A stretch of DNA of 16,634 bases from SG8-38 sp041576815 (GCA_041576815.1 JBFGKE010000056.1:1-16634), one strand, 5' to 3'. Shown: positions 9,360-16,428, numbered from the stretch's first letter. The notes: generated by a model from the sequence alone, not told the origin. A program made the numbers and translations.

Positions 9360-10535
9360 ATGTCGTTGCCCCTATCTAGATCCGTCGGTGTCGCGTGCAT
9401 CTTCGTGATGGCCGCGTGCAGCAGTGAGAGCGGCAGCAGCGGAGCCACCGACTCTTTCTACGACCCGCCGGATCCGCTTCCCTCCGAGGTCGCCGGCACC
9501 CTGATTCGCGCCGAGGAGATCGAGCCGTTCGCCGAAGGGGTTCGTTCATGGCGGGTGCTCTACGTCTCGACCGCAGTAGACGGATCACCCATCGCGGTGT
9601 CGGGGCTGGTAGCCGCGCCGGAGGGGCCGCCGCCCGAGGCGGGCTACGACGTGGTGAGTTGGTCGCACGGCACCAAGGGCGTCTCCGATCGCTGCGCGCC
9701 GTCCCAAGGGTATCGAAGTGGGTTTCACGACTTCTACGACATCGCCCCGGAGCTGGTCGCAGCGGGCTATGTCGGGGTCTCGACCGACTACGAGGGGCTC
9801 GGGACACCCGGGATCCATCCGTATTTGGTCGGTCCGAGTGAAGGCCGGGGTGTGCTCGACATCGTCCGCGCCGCCCAGCAGCTCGATGGCGCCGGGGCGG
9901 GAAGCCGGGTCGTGGTGTGGGGGCGCTCGCAGGGCGGGCACGGTGCCCTCTTCGCAGGCGAGATCGCACCGACCTGGGCGCCGGAGCTCGAGGTCCTCGG
10001 CGTGATCAGCGCCGCGCCAGCAAGCGAGTTTCAAGCGATCATCACCTCCGGTGTGTTCCTGTCGGGTGCGAGAGGTTTCATCTGGCAGCTGACGGTTGGC
10101 TTCGAGGCGTCGTATGCAGAGCTCTCGCTAGAGGATGTCTACACGCCCGAGGCGCTCGCAGAGATCGAGCGGCTGCTCGAAGAAGAAGCCTGCGGCAGCG
10201 ACTTCGGGGAGGTGGCCGCGGACTTCAGCGAAGCGGGCTTCGCGACGAGCCCGCTCGACCTCGATTCCTGGGTGAGCCGGCTCGAGGAGAACTCGCCGGG
10301 CAACGTCCGCGCACAGATGCCGATTTTGCTCTTACAGGGTCAAGACGACATGATCGTCCCCGTGCTGCTGACCAACGTGCTCGAAGATCGTCTCTGTGCC
10401 GTCGGAGACGAGGTCGACTACCGCGTGTTCGAGGGCTTTGGGCACAACGACTCCACGCTGCAGAACATGCCGCTGATGCTCGAGTGGACGGCCGCACGCT
10501 TTTCCGGGCAGCCGGCGGCTACGACCTGCGAGTAG
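9360..10535 (+). CDS. Alpha/beta-hydrolase lipoprotein, secretory-lipase-like
   Basis: Predicted exported esterase or lipase of 391 residues. A signal peptide ends in a lipobox (MAAC), so C20 is the likely lipid-attached residue. The fold is visible from about residue 65. Other features are SWSHGTKG (oxyanion-region-like), the nucleophile elbow WGRSQGG with Ser190, the acid turn LLLQGQDDMIVP with Asp329 or Asp330, and His362 in EGFGHND. The long segment between the elbow and the acid (about 220-315) is a helical lid. Overall it resembles the secretory lipase (LIP) family; the substrate is unknown. ATG at 9360 has AGG about 8 nt upstream. It follows the rnpB terminator and has no clear promoter of its own. 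Its 3' end overlaps the convergent HDAC-like gene by 17 nt. Confidence 0.88.
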   Translation: MSLPLSRSVGVACIFVMAACSSESGSSGATDSFYDPPDPLPSEVAGTLIRAEEIEPFAEGVRSWRVLYVSTAVDGSPIAVSGLVAAPEGPPPEAGYDVVSWSHGTKGVSDRCAPSQGYRSGFHDFYDIAPELVAAGYVGVSTDYEGLGTPGIHPYLVGPSEGRGVLDIVRAAQQLDGAGAGSRVVVWGRSQGGHGALFAGEIAPTWAPELEVLGVISAAPASEFQAIITSGVFLSGARGFIWQLTVGFEASYAELSLEDVYTPEALAEIERLLEEEACGSDFGEVAADFSEAGFATSPLDLDSWVSRLEENSPGNVRAQMPILLLQGQDDMIVPVLLTNVLEDRLCAVGDEVDYRVFEGFGHNDSTLQNMPLMLEWTAARFSGQPAATTCE

Positions 10536-12372
10536 GCTCGAGCACGATGCCCCGCGCCCTGGCAGCTTGGAGGGCGGCCGCCCGGGGCTCTTGGTAGTGG
10601 CGGGAGCCGAGATAGGCGAAGAGTCGCTCGCTCGCCGGCACGACCACATCCTCCGCAATCCACTCGACCGCTTCACCGTCCGACCAGCAGACCTCGCCCC
10701 GTTCCATCTTCGACGCGGCTTCGGCGAGATCGAGCGGCGCCAACACCTCCCGAATCGCTTCGAAGCGACCTTGAATCGCCGGATCGAGAAAGAACGACTG
10801 TCCGCCTCCGATGAACGCGATGTGATATCGCGAGGGGTGGTGGGCCAACCCGTCCAGCCCGAGCCGCGTCGCGCCCTGGAACAGCATCAGCATCGCTTCC
10901 TCCCCGACGCCGAGGCCGGGATGCTCCTGGCCGGGCCACTGCGGTTGCCGGAGCGAGAAGGAATCCGTGGGGTTTTGAAGAAGCATCCACTCGATGTAGA
11001 GCAGGCGAATGGGCTCGGGTGGGTCGAGCCCTTCGGGCGGGTCGCGCTCGACACGACGAAGCACCAGGTCGACGAGCAGGTGCTCGGCTCCGTCTTTGGT
11101 GGCGTGCACGGTCAAATGCTGTCGATCCGGATCGGCCGGGTCGCAGGTCAGCCGGCGATCGCTGAACCCCAGCTTCCGAATCTGCTCGTTTACACCGTAC
11201 TTCTCGAGAGCGAACTCGATGCCGTGCCGCGAGTAGTAGTCGAGAATGCGAGTCGACTTGTAGCGCGGCCCCGCGAGGTCTCCCATGATGTCCGCCTCGC
11301 TGAGCTCCCAATCCCCGCTCGCGCGCTGGAGATCGACTGGATCGAGCTCGTCGGCGATCTCGGCGTACTGCTCGAACAGGCTCTTTTCGGTCGTCTCGCT
11401 GACGCGGTCTTCATCGGTGAGCAACCAGCGAATGAAGTCCGTCGTCGCCCGCCACGCGTCGTCGCTGTAGCCTCCACCGAGCGTCACGACCACCGGGCAT
11501 TCGTGACGCCGCGCGAGCTCGACGACGAAACGGTCGCGCGTGAGGACGCCCCGACGCGTCAGCGAGAAGTCGCCGAGTCGATCTCCTTCGAGAACGTCGT
11601 TGCCCGCAACGTAGAAGATCAATCCCGGACCGATCTCTTCGATCGAAGCGGGAAGCGTCTCCTGCAGGGTCTCGAGATAAGCCTCGTCTTCGGTGTGCGA
11701 TGGAAGAAGGAACTGTTGGTCCATCGCCGCTTCCACGTGACTCCAAACCGAACCGTGGAGCGAATACGTGAAGACCGTTTGGTCGTCCTCGAAGGTGACG
11801 ATGTTTCCGTTCCCTTGATGGTAATCGAGGTCGACGATCGCGATGGGCCGCTCGAAACCGCTCTCGCGAAGCAACGCGATCGCAACGGCGACGTCGTTGT
11901 AGACGCAAAATCCAGACCCCATCTCGGGCTCGGCGTGATGAAAACCACCCCCAACGTTGAACGCGACTCGTTCCTGGTCTTCGAAGGCCCAACGCGCCGC
12001 CTCGACCGTGCCACCGACCTGCCGCCGCTGCGCGACAAGCACGGGGTCGACGTCGACGAGCTCCGGCTCGAGCCCGAAGATCTGGCCGAGGTTCTCGGGG
12101 CGTGCGGTTCGATCCAGATAGGCCTCCGAATGAACCTTTGCGAGGTCGGCGAGGCTGATGAGGGGGGAGGGCCGCACCTGCTTCGGGCGAATCAATCCTT
12201 CCGCACCGAGCGCACCGAGGATCATCTCGCCGCGCGCCACCTCGACCCCCGGAACGCGCGCGGTCTCCGCCAGCGCTTCGACACGGTACTGCGGGTGGTA
12301 CCAGAGGCCCACCGCGTCACGCAGTTTCTGCTGCGCCCGTCGCCGCTGCAGCCAAGTGGCCAAACGGCTCAC
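10519..12372 (-). CDS. Class IV (HDAC11-like) histone-deacetylase-family deacylase with long C-terminal extension
   Basis: Zinc-dependent amidohydrolase of the HDAC superfamily, 617 residues, probably removing acyl groups from lysine or a small amine. The catalytic domain (about 22-320) shows the His dyad H145-H146 (GGGFHHA), GFCVYNDVAVAI, the zinc ligands D183 and H185 in VDLDYHQGNGN, the third ligand D259 in AGNDVLEGDRLGDFSL, and the catalytic Tyr302 in LGGGY. DLDxHQGNG and DxLEGDRLG are hallmarks of class IV, whose human member HDAC11 is a long-chain defatty-acylase. Residues about 325-617 are an extra region that I cannot assign; it includes PGLGVG followed by a helix, reminiscent of the GNAT acyl-CoA loop. 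The start is the GTG at 12372, overlapping the upstream stop (GTGA). The frame is open further upstream, but that part is the lyase gene's shadow. It is the last gene of the operon. Confidence 0.9.
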   Translation of the reverse strand: MSRLATWLQRRRAQQKLRDAVGLWYHPQYRVEALAETARVPGVEVARGEMILGALGAEGLIRPKQVRPSPLISLADLAKVHSEAYLDRTARPENLGQIFGLEPELVDVDPVLVAQRRQVGGTVEAARWAFEDQERVAFNVGGGFHHAEPEMGSGFCVYNDVAVAIALLRESGFERPIAIVDLDYHQGNGNIVTFEDDQTVFTYSLHGSVWSHVEAAMDQQFLLPSHTEDEAYLETLQETLPASIEEIGPGLIFYVAGNDVLEGDRLGDFSLTRRGVLTRDRFVVELARRHECPVVVTLGGGYSDDAWRATTDFIRWLLTDEDRVSETTEKSLFEQYAEIADELDPVDLQRASGDWELSEADIMGDLAGPRYKSTRILDYYSRHGIEFALEKYGVNEQIRKLGFSDRRLTCDPADPDRQHLTVHATKDGAEHLLVDLVLRRVERDPPEGLDPPEPIRLLYIEWMLLQNPTDSFSLRQPQWPGQEHPGLGVGEEAMLMLFQGATRLGLDGLAHHPSRYHIAFIGGGQSFFLDPAIQGRFEAIREVLAPLDLAEAASKMERGEVCWSDGEAVEWIAEDVVVPASERLFAYLGSRHYQEPRAAALQAARARGIVLEPTRRS

Positions 12373-14120
12373 ACCGAGATCGAGCCTTTTCGGAAATCGG
12401 TGCGGCCGATGTGCACGTTGATCACGACCGGCTTTCCGGACGCTGCGAGCGCCTTTGCCTCGTCGAGGGTGGCGTCGATTCGCGATGGGTGGTCCAGGAG
12501 CAATCCGACGGCCCCATACCCTTGACCGACCTCGTGATAGGGCGCGCGGTTCAGGACGGTTCCGATATCGGTGCCGAGCATCGGAACCTGCTCGCGGGCA
12601 ATTTGCGCCCAGGAGCCATCGTTGCCGATGACCGCAATCGGTGCCAGCCCGTGCCGGACGCACGTGTCCATTTCGGCGATGCTGTAGGCGCACGAGCCGT
12701 CCCCATAGATCAGCCACACCTCTTTGCCGGGTTTCACGAGCGAGGACCCCACGGCAAACCCCCCTCCTACGCCGAGCGTTCCAAAGACGCCCGGGTCGAG
12801 CCACGACAGCGGCTGCCGCGGCCGGAGGATGTAAGACGCCGTGGCGACGAAATCCCCGCCGTCGACGACGAGCACCGCGTCGTCGGCCATCTTTTCTTCG
12901 AGGCGCCTAAACAGATGCAGCGGGTTGACGAGGTCGGTCGCGGCTTCGGCTTGTTCCGCGATTTGTTCGTCCCGCGCCACTTCCCGGGCGCGCAGCGTGT
13001 CGAACCACGCCGTCCACGGGCCCAGGTCGCCGGCGACGGAGCTCCCGAGCTCTCGAAGGAACTCGCCGGCGTGCATGTGGACGGGGATCTCCGGACGCCG
13101 GTTCTTTCGCATCTCGCTTGCGCTCAGGTTGGCGGCAATCAGGGTCGCCCGGCTCGAGATGCTTCGCCCGTAACCCATGCGGAAATCGAACGGGAAGCCC
13201 GCAACGATGACGAGGTCGGCCTCTTTCAGCGCTGCGCTTCGCTTGTGCCGGAATTGAATGTCACTGTGTCGCCCCAGCAAGCCGCGAGCCATTCCCCCGA
13301 GCCACGTCGGGATGCCGAGCGCGCGTACCGCGTCCGCAATCGGGGCAGCATCCCGGCAGTTGACGAGCGCCTGGCTTCCGATCACCAGCGCCGGCCTCTC
13401 TGCTTTGCGCAGGAGCGTTGCGACTTTGTCGATATGCGCGACCTTCGTGCTCGGCTTTGGTGGAAGAGAATCACGAATCGGGGGCACCAGGGTCACGTGG
13501 GGCTGGTGGAACTGCCGATAGAGGTGCCCGCGCATGTAGAGCTCGAGAGCCTTGCTGCCGAGGTTCTTTCCATCCTTGACGCCGCTTTCCTTCATGAACA
13601 TCTCGCGCACCATCTCCTCCGGGTAGAGCACGTCGATGGGAAGCTCGATGAACACGGGGCCCGGGACGCCGTCTTGAGCGAGGTCGAGCGCCTTTTCGAC
13701 GGCGGGCGCGATGCTGTTCACCTTCGTAATCGAGACGGCCCATTTGGTGATCGGCTCCATCAGAGAAACCTGGTCGATGTCCTGGAGTGCGCCGCGACCC
13801 TTGAGCAACGTCGCCGCCGCGCCGCCGAGGATCAGGAGCGGGGATTGGGCGAGCTGTGCGTTCTTCACGGCGGTGACCGTGTTGGTGACGCCGGGTCCAG
13901 CCGTCACGGCCGCCACCCCCGGGATGCCGGTCATCCGCGCGACGGCGTCGGCCGCGAACACGGCGCTCACCTCGTCTCGCACGTCGACGACCTTGATCCC
14001 GTTGGCCTCTGCGCCGACCAGGATGGGGGAGATGTGCCCTCCGCAGAGGGTGAAGAGCTGCTTCACGCCCCGCGCCGCGAGGACGCGTCCGATGATACCG
14101 CCGCCGTCGTCCGCCATCAT
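12369..14120 (-). CDS. ThDP-dependent 2-hydroxyacyl-CoA lyase-like enzyme (ILVBL/HACL2 type)
   Basis: Thiamine-diphosphate enzyme of 583 residues, probably cleaving 2-hydroxyacyl-CoA to formyl-CoA and an aldehyde one carbon shorter. It is a member of the acetolactate-synthase superfamily. The N-terminal PYR domain has FTLCGGHISPIL and the catalytic Glu50 (VRDEVSAVFAADA). The C-terminal PP domain has the ThDP/Mg motif, GDG at 473-475 and N500 in NDGSWAQI. Along its length it resembles, from memory, human ILVBL (HACL2), including ALQDIDQVSL, GGMARGLLGR, WLDPGVFGTLGVG and the C-terminus IGRTDFRKGSISV. The bacterial protein lacks the N-terminal membrane anchor of ILVBL. The first ATG overlaps the thioesterase stop (ATGA). 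A second ATG at 14117 has better spacing (6 nt) from GGGAG and may be the true start. Acetolactate synthase or oxalyl-CoA decarboxylase are less likely alternatives. Confidence 0.92.
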   Translation of the reverse strand: MMADDGGGIIGRVLAARGVKQLFTLCGGHISPILVGAEANGIKVVDVRDEVSAVFAADAVARMTGIPGVAAVTAGPGVTNTVTAVKNAQLAQSPLLILGGAAATLLKGRGALQDIDQVSLMEPITKWAVSITKVNSIAPAVEKALDLAQDGVPGPVFIELPIDVLYPEEMVREMFMKESGVKDGKNLGSKALELYMRGHLYRQFHQPHVTLVPPIRDSLPPKPSTKVAHIDKVATLLRKAERPALVIGSQALVNCRDAAPIADAVRALGIPTWLGGMARGLLGRHSDIQFRHKRSAALKEADLVIVAGFPFDFRMGYGRSISSRATLIAANLSASEMRKNRRPEIPVHMHAGEFLRELGSSVAGDLGPWTAWFDTLRAREVARDEQIAEQAEAATDLVNPLHLFRRLEEKMADDAVLVVDGGDFVATASYILRPRQPLSWLDPGVFGTLGVGGGFAVGSSLVKPGKEVWLIYGDGSCAYSIAEMDTCVRHGLAPIAVIGNDGSWAQIAREQVPMLGTDIGTVLNRAPYHEVGQGYGAVGLLLDHPSRIDATLDEAKALAASGKPVVINVHIGRTDFRKGSISV

Positions 14121-14515
14121 TTGCTCCCAGCTCTCTCGAGGACGTGATGCTCGAGCGCAAAACAGGTGAAGACCCCTTCGAAGACTTTTTCGGTGCCCAC
14201 CGTGGCCTCCACCGACACTTCGTGCTTCTTGCCGTGGGTCTCGAGCGTCCGGGCACGCGCAACGATCTGGTCGCCCCGCTGCACCGGTTTCAAGAAACGA
14301 GACTCCGCCGCGCCGAGAACCACGTTCGGGTGATTGACCGCGAGCATCGCGGCGTAGTCGGCGAGGCCGAACACGAAACCACCGTGAACGAGCCCCGCAG
14401 CGTCGACGACCATCGACTCGGTCGTGTCGAGCGCCACGCGCGCAGTGCCTTCATCGAGCTCTATCACGGTTCCGCACAAGCGCGGATCGGCATCGAGGTG
14501 GGTTTCAGGGCGCAT
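14117..14515 (-). CDS. Hotdog-fold acyl-CoA thioesterase, PaaI/4HBT type
   Basis: Small cytoplasmic hotdog protein of 132 residues that would hydrolyse acyl-CoA thioesters. The family signature is LVHGGFVFGLADYAAMLAV: HGG at 44-46, the position that polarises the thioester, and D53 at the usual acid position. It is followed by the SRFLKPVQRGDQIVARA strand typical of PaaI-like enzymes. The size is normal. The ATG at 14515 is the only usable start; no Shine-Dalgarno is visible and a TGTAAT -10-like box lies only 12-17 nt upstream, so the message may be almost leaderless. It is the first gene of the three-gene minus-strand operon with the 2-hydroxyacyl-CoA-lyase-like and HDAC11-like genes. It may release a product or remove inhibitory acyl-CoA in that pathway. 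Confidence 0.88.
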   Translation of the reverse strand: MRPETHLDADPRLCGTVIELDEGTARVALDTTESMVVDAAGLVHGGFVFGLADYAAMLAVNHPNVVLGAAESRFLKPVQRGDQIVARARTLETHGKKHEVSVEATVGTEKVFEGVFTCFALEHHVLERAGSK

Positions 14516-14526
14516 GGGCTGGCACG

Positions 14527-14532
14527 ATTACA
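14527..14532 (-). promoter_or_regulatory. Possible -10 box of the thioesterase operon
   Basis: On the minus strand this reads TGTAAT, 5 of 6 bases of the -10 consensus, ending 11 nt before the ATG at 14515. No convincing -35 box is found at 16-18 nt spacing. If used, transcription would start about 5 nt before the start codon. Confidence 0.25.
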
Positions 14533-14584
14533 CGAGCTTGGCCTCTAGAAAAGCAGCCCCGACCGAGTCTCCGCCCTTTATCGC

Positions 14585-14612
14585 TTGCCGTTTGGGCATT
14601 CAGGTGTCTAAT
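14585..14612 (+). promoter_or_regulatory. Candidate promoter for the 84-aa protein gene
   Basis: TTGCCG (14585-14590) and TCTAAT (14607-14612) are separated by 16 nt. These are good -35 and -10 boxes for a GC-rich genome. Transcription would start near 14619, leaving room for the GGAGG at 14636-14640 ahead of the GTG start. Confidence 0.55.
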
Positions 14613-14645
14613 AGGTGAGCGAATTACGGCGAGACGGAGGGTCAT

Positions 14646-14900
14646 GTGAACGAGCTTGCGCGTTACCTGATGGAGAACGCTTACATCGATTTTCAAGGCG
14701 GCATCACAATCGAGGAGGTCCGGAAGTTCTTGCGGGACGAAGACAGCCGCGAGTCGAGAGCCCTCCTGTCCCGGCTGATCGAGGACGACGGGATGGATGA
14801 CCTCATGGTAACCATTGCCGATTGCCTGAAGGAATACATTCGAACGGGAATCAACGAAGACATCGTTCGGGCGCAGCTCATCACCTACAGCGAGTCCTAG
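14646..14900 (+). CDS. Small acidic helical protein, 84 aa, unknown function
   Basis: Function not recognised. It is a soluble, acidic protein with no signal peptide. The sequence is strongly patterned for amphipathic helices: ELARYLMENAYIDF, then IEEVRKFLRDEDSRESRALL, then MDDLMVTIADCLKEYI. It has one Cys (C60). The GTG start has an excellent GGAGG 5 nt upstream and a promoter about 35 nt before that, so expression is well supported. The nearby ATG at 14644 is out of frame and runs straight into TGA. The thioredoxin-fold gene pair begins 45 nt downstream and may be read from the same promoter, but no functional link is evident. I recall similar small proteins in myxobacterial genomes but cannot name a family. 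Confidence 0.82.
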   Translation: MNELARYLMENAYIDFQGGITIEEVRKFLRDEDSRESRALLSRLIEDDGMDDLMVTIADCLKEYIRTGINEDIVRAQLITYSES

Positions 14901-14944
14901 CCCCACGGCGATGCCCCGGAATCTCTGCTAGGATCGGCTCTCCC

Positions 14945-15835
14945 ATGCGCTCCATGGCACTGTGTGTTGCGTTGGCCTTCGCGCTGCTCGGATGCGAGCG
15001 ACCGAGCGAGGCCGACAGTGGTTCGAAGGCTCCGGCGCCGGCTCCTCAGAAGCCTGCAAGTGCGCCCGAGGGACCGATTCGCGATCTGCCTCAGGTCGAC
15101 ACGAGCGTGCTCGACGATTTTGGGGAGGGCATCTGGATCGACCTGGTGAACGAGCTCCTGTCGCCGTGCGGGGAGCCCGTCAGCGTCGCGCGGTGCATTG
15201 CCGAGAGTCGCAAGTGCAAGCGCTGTGTACCTGCGGCGCGCTATGTCGCGCGGCTGGTGGACGACGGATATTCGCGCGACGAGATCCGCGACATCTATCG
15301 AATTCGCTATGGCGACGACACGAAGATCGGCAAGCTCACCGCGCACGACTCGCCGCTTCGAGGCTCCCCGATGGCGCAGGTCACCATTTACGAGTTCAGC
15401 GACTTCCAGTGCCCTCATTGCAAGACGGCCGCCCCTTACCTGAAGAAGATCGTCGACGAGTCGAACGGGAAGGTGAAGCTGGTTTTCAAACAGTATCCGC
15501 TGCCGATGCATCCAAAAGCGCGCGAAGCCGCGAAGGCCGCCGTCGCGGCTCACAGGCAGGGGAAATTCTGGGAAATGCACGACCTGCTTTTCGAGAACCA
15601 GGACCGCCTCGAGTCCGCGAGCTTCGAGGACTACGCGAAAAAGCTCGGGCTCGACATGAAGCGCTTCCAAGCAGACGTGGCGTCCAAAGAGACGACCGCG
15701 AAGATCGAGGCCGACATCGCCGAGGGCAAAGCGGTCGGGGTCGATTCGACACCGAAAATTTACGTCAACGACCGGCGCTACATCTTTCCACCCGAAGAGC
15801 TCGCGCCGTACATACGTGAAGAGCTCGATCTGTGA
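14945..15835 (+). CDS. DsbA-family thiol oxidoreductase lipoprotein with extra four-Cys domain
   Basis: Predicted periplasmic lipoprotein of 296 residues. The signal peptide MRSMALCVALAFALLGC ends in a lipobox (LLGC, lipid on C17) and is followed by an Ala/Pro-rich linker (about 22-45). Residues 55-125 form a small helical domain with C75, C84, C91 and C94 (CKRC) and a closing DEIRDIYRIRYGDD, which resembles the end of CcmH-like domains. The thioredoxin/DsbA domain starts near 140 (GSPMAQVTIYEFSDFQCPHC). Its active site is CPHC (156-159), and the cis-Pro is P270 (DSTPKIYVN). It probably makes, breaks or isomerises disulfides. The start is the ATG at 14945, which yields the signal peptide; the upstream Shine-Dalgarno is weak (AGGA, about 11 nt). 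Its stop overlaps the next gene's GTG. Confidence 0.92.
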   Translation: MRSMALCVALAFALLGCERPSEADSGSKAPAPAPQKPASAPEGPIRDLPQVDTSVLDDFGEGIWIDLVNELLSPCGEPVSVARCIAESRKCKRCVPAARYVARLVDDGYSRDEIRDIYRIRYGDDTKIGKLTAHDSPLRGSPMAQVTIYEFSDFQCPHCKTAAPYLKKIVDESNGKVKLVFKQYPLPMHPKAREAAKAAVAAHRQGKFWEMHDLLFENQDRLESASFEDYAKKLGLDMKRFQADVASKETTAKIEADIAEGKAVGVDSTPKIYVNDRRYIFPPEELAPYIREELDL

Positions 15836-16347
15836 GGTCGGTCGCGATTGCCTGGGCGGCGTTGACGCTGTCGGCGATCCCCGCGTCGGGTTCGTTTGCG
15901 CGTGCGCTCGGCCCCGGTGATGCGCCCCCACCGATCGAGGTGCCCGATCTCGCCGGCAACGAAGTCGACCTCCGCGCACTGAGGGGCAGCGTCGTCGTGG
16001 TTGATTTCTGGGCATCGTGGTGCGACCCGTGCAAGGAAGCCATGCCGGTGCTCGAGTCGCTTCACCGGCGGCACGCTAAAGAGGGCCTCGTGATTGTCGG
16101 GGTCAACATCGACAACAGCGCAAGAAAGATGAACCGCTTTCTGGAGCGACAGCCGGTCAGCTTTCGCATCGTCCACGACCGAAAGCTCGCGGTCGCTTCG
16201 AAGTACAAGCCCCCGGAAATGCCGTCGACCTACTTCATCGGCCGCGACGGCAAGCTCCAGCACGTCCACGCCGGCTTCAAAAAAGGCGACCCCGCCAAAC
16301 TAGAATCCCAACTCGAAACCCTCCTCGCGCAGCCAAAGCCGAAGTGA
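15832..16347 (+). CDS. TlpA-like periplasmic thiol-disulfide oxidoreductase
   Basis: Exported thioredoxin-fold protein of 171 residues. The signal peptide (MRSVAIAWAALTLSAIPASG, read from a GTG) should be cleaved near residue 23. The TlpA/ResA features are PPPIEVPDLAGNEVDLRALRG, then the active site FWASWCDPC with C64 and C67, and the cis-Pro P131 (EMPSTYFIG). Such proteins usually reduce or oxidise cysteines of cytochromes or partner proteins; WCDPC is more typical of reductants than the CPHC of its neighbour. The GTG start overlaps the DsbA-like stop by 4 nt (GTGA), so the two proteins are probably made together and may form an electron-relay pair. No membrane electron donor (DsbD/CcdA) is in the window. 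Confidence 0.92.
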   Translation: MRSVAIAWAALTLSAIPASGSFARALGPGDAPPPIEVPDLAGNEVDLRALRGSVVVVDFWASWCDPCKEAMPVLESLHRRHAKEGLVIVGVNIDNSARKMNRFLERQPVSFRIVHDRKLAVASKYKPPEMPSTYFIGRDGKLQHVHAGFKKGDPAKLESQLETLLAQPKPK

Positions 16348-16355
16348 GCCTAATA

Positions 16356-16428
16356 TGGAGGCAAATTATATAGGGGACAGTCCCCTTTTTTGTGGAGGCA
16401 AATTATATAGGGGACAGTCCCCTTTTTT
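16356..16428. repeat. Perfect 36-bp tandem repeat with palindromic core
   Basis: Two identical 36-bp units, 16356-16391 and 16393-16428, are separated by one G. Each begins TGGAGGCAAATTATATA, then carries GGGGACAGTCCCC, a dyad around a single A, and ends in TTTTTT. The AT-rich part and the palindrome are unlike the surrounding GC-rich DNA. GGGACAGTCCC-type palindromes recur in many deltaproteobacterial genomes, so this may be a REP-like or mobile-element remnant. No transposase gene is visible before the window ends. Confidence 0.9.
16372..16391 (+). terminator. Terminator-like hairpin in repeat unit 1
   Basis: AGGGG (16372-16376) can pair with CCCCT (16382-16386) around ACAGT, and the hairpin leads into a run of six T (16386-16391). 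It lies 24 nt after the TlpA-like stop, and an identical hairpin follows 37 nt later. The stem is short, so activity is uncertain. Confidence 0.5.

Noticed and set aside
8867..9448. Open frames across 8755-9448 on both strands
   Set aside because: The region is RNase P RNA and its terminator, so the frames are incidental.
10567..12525. 652-codon open frame on the plus strand
   Set aside because: It is antisense to the HDAC-like gene, which has all catalytic motifs. The plus-strand translation is Arg/Glu/Asp-rich with no recognisable domain.
12373..12804. N-terminal extension of the HDAC-like reading frame
   Set aside because: These codons lie inside the lyase gene in another frame and translate to Arg-rich nonsense. 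The GTG at 12372 with a 4-nt overlap is the natural start.
12411..14147. 578-codon open frame on the plus strand
   Set aside because: It is a shadow of the ThDP enzyme gene on the minus strand, which matches a known family from end to end.
14897..16015. 372-codon minus-strand frame
   Set aside because: It is antisense to the DsbA-like gene, which has a lipobox, CPHC and cis-Pro motifs.
16356..16428. CRISPR array
   Set aside because: There are only two repeat units and they are separated by a single base, so there are no spacers.
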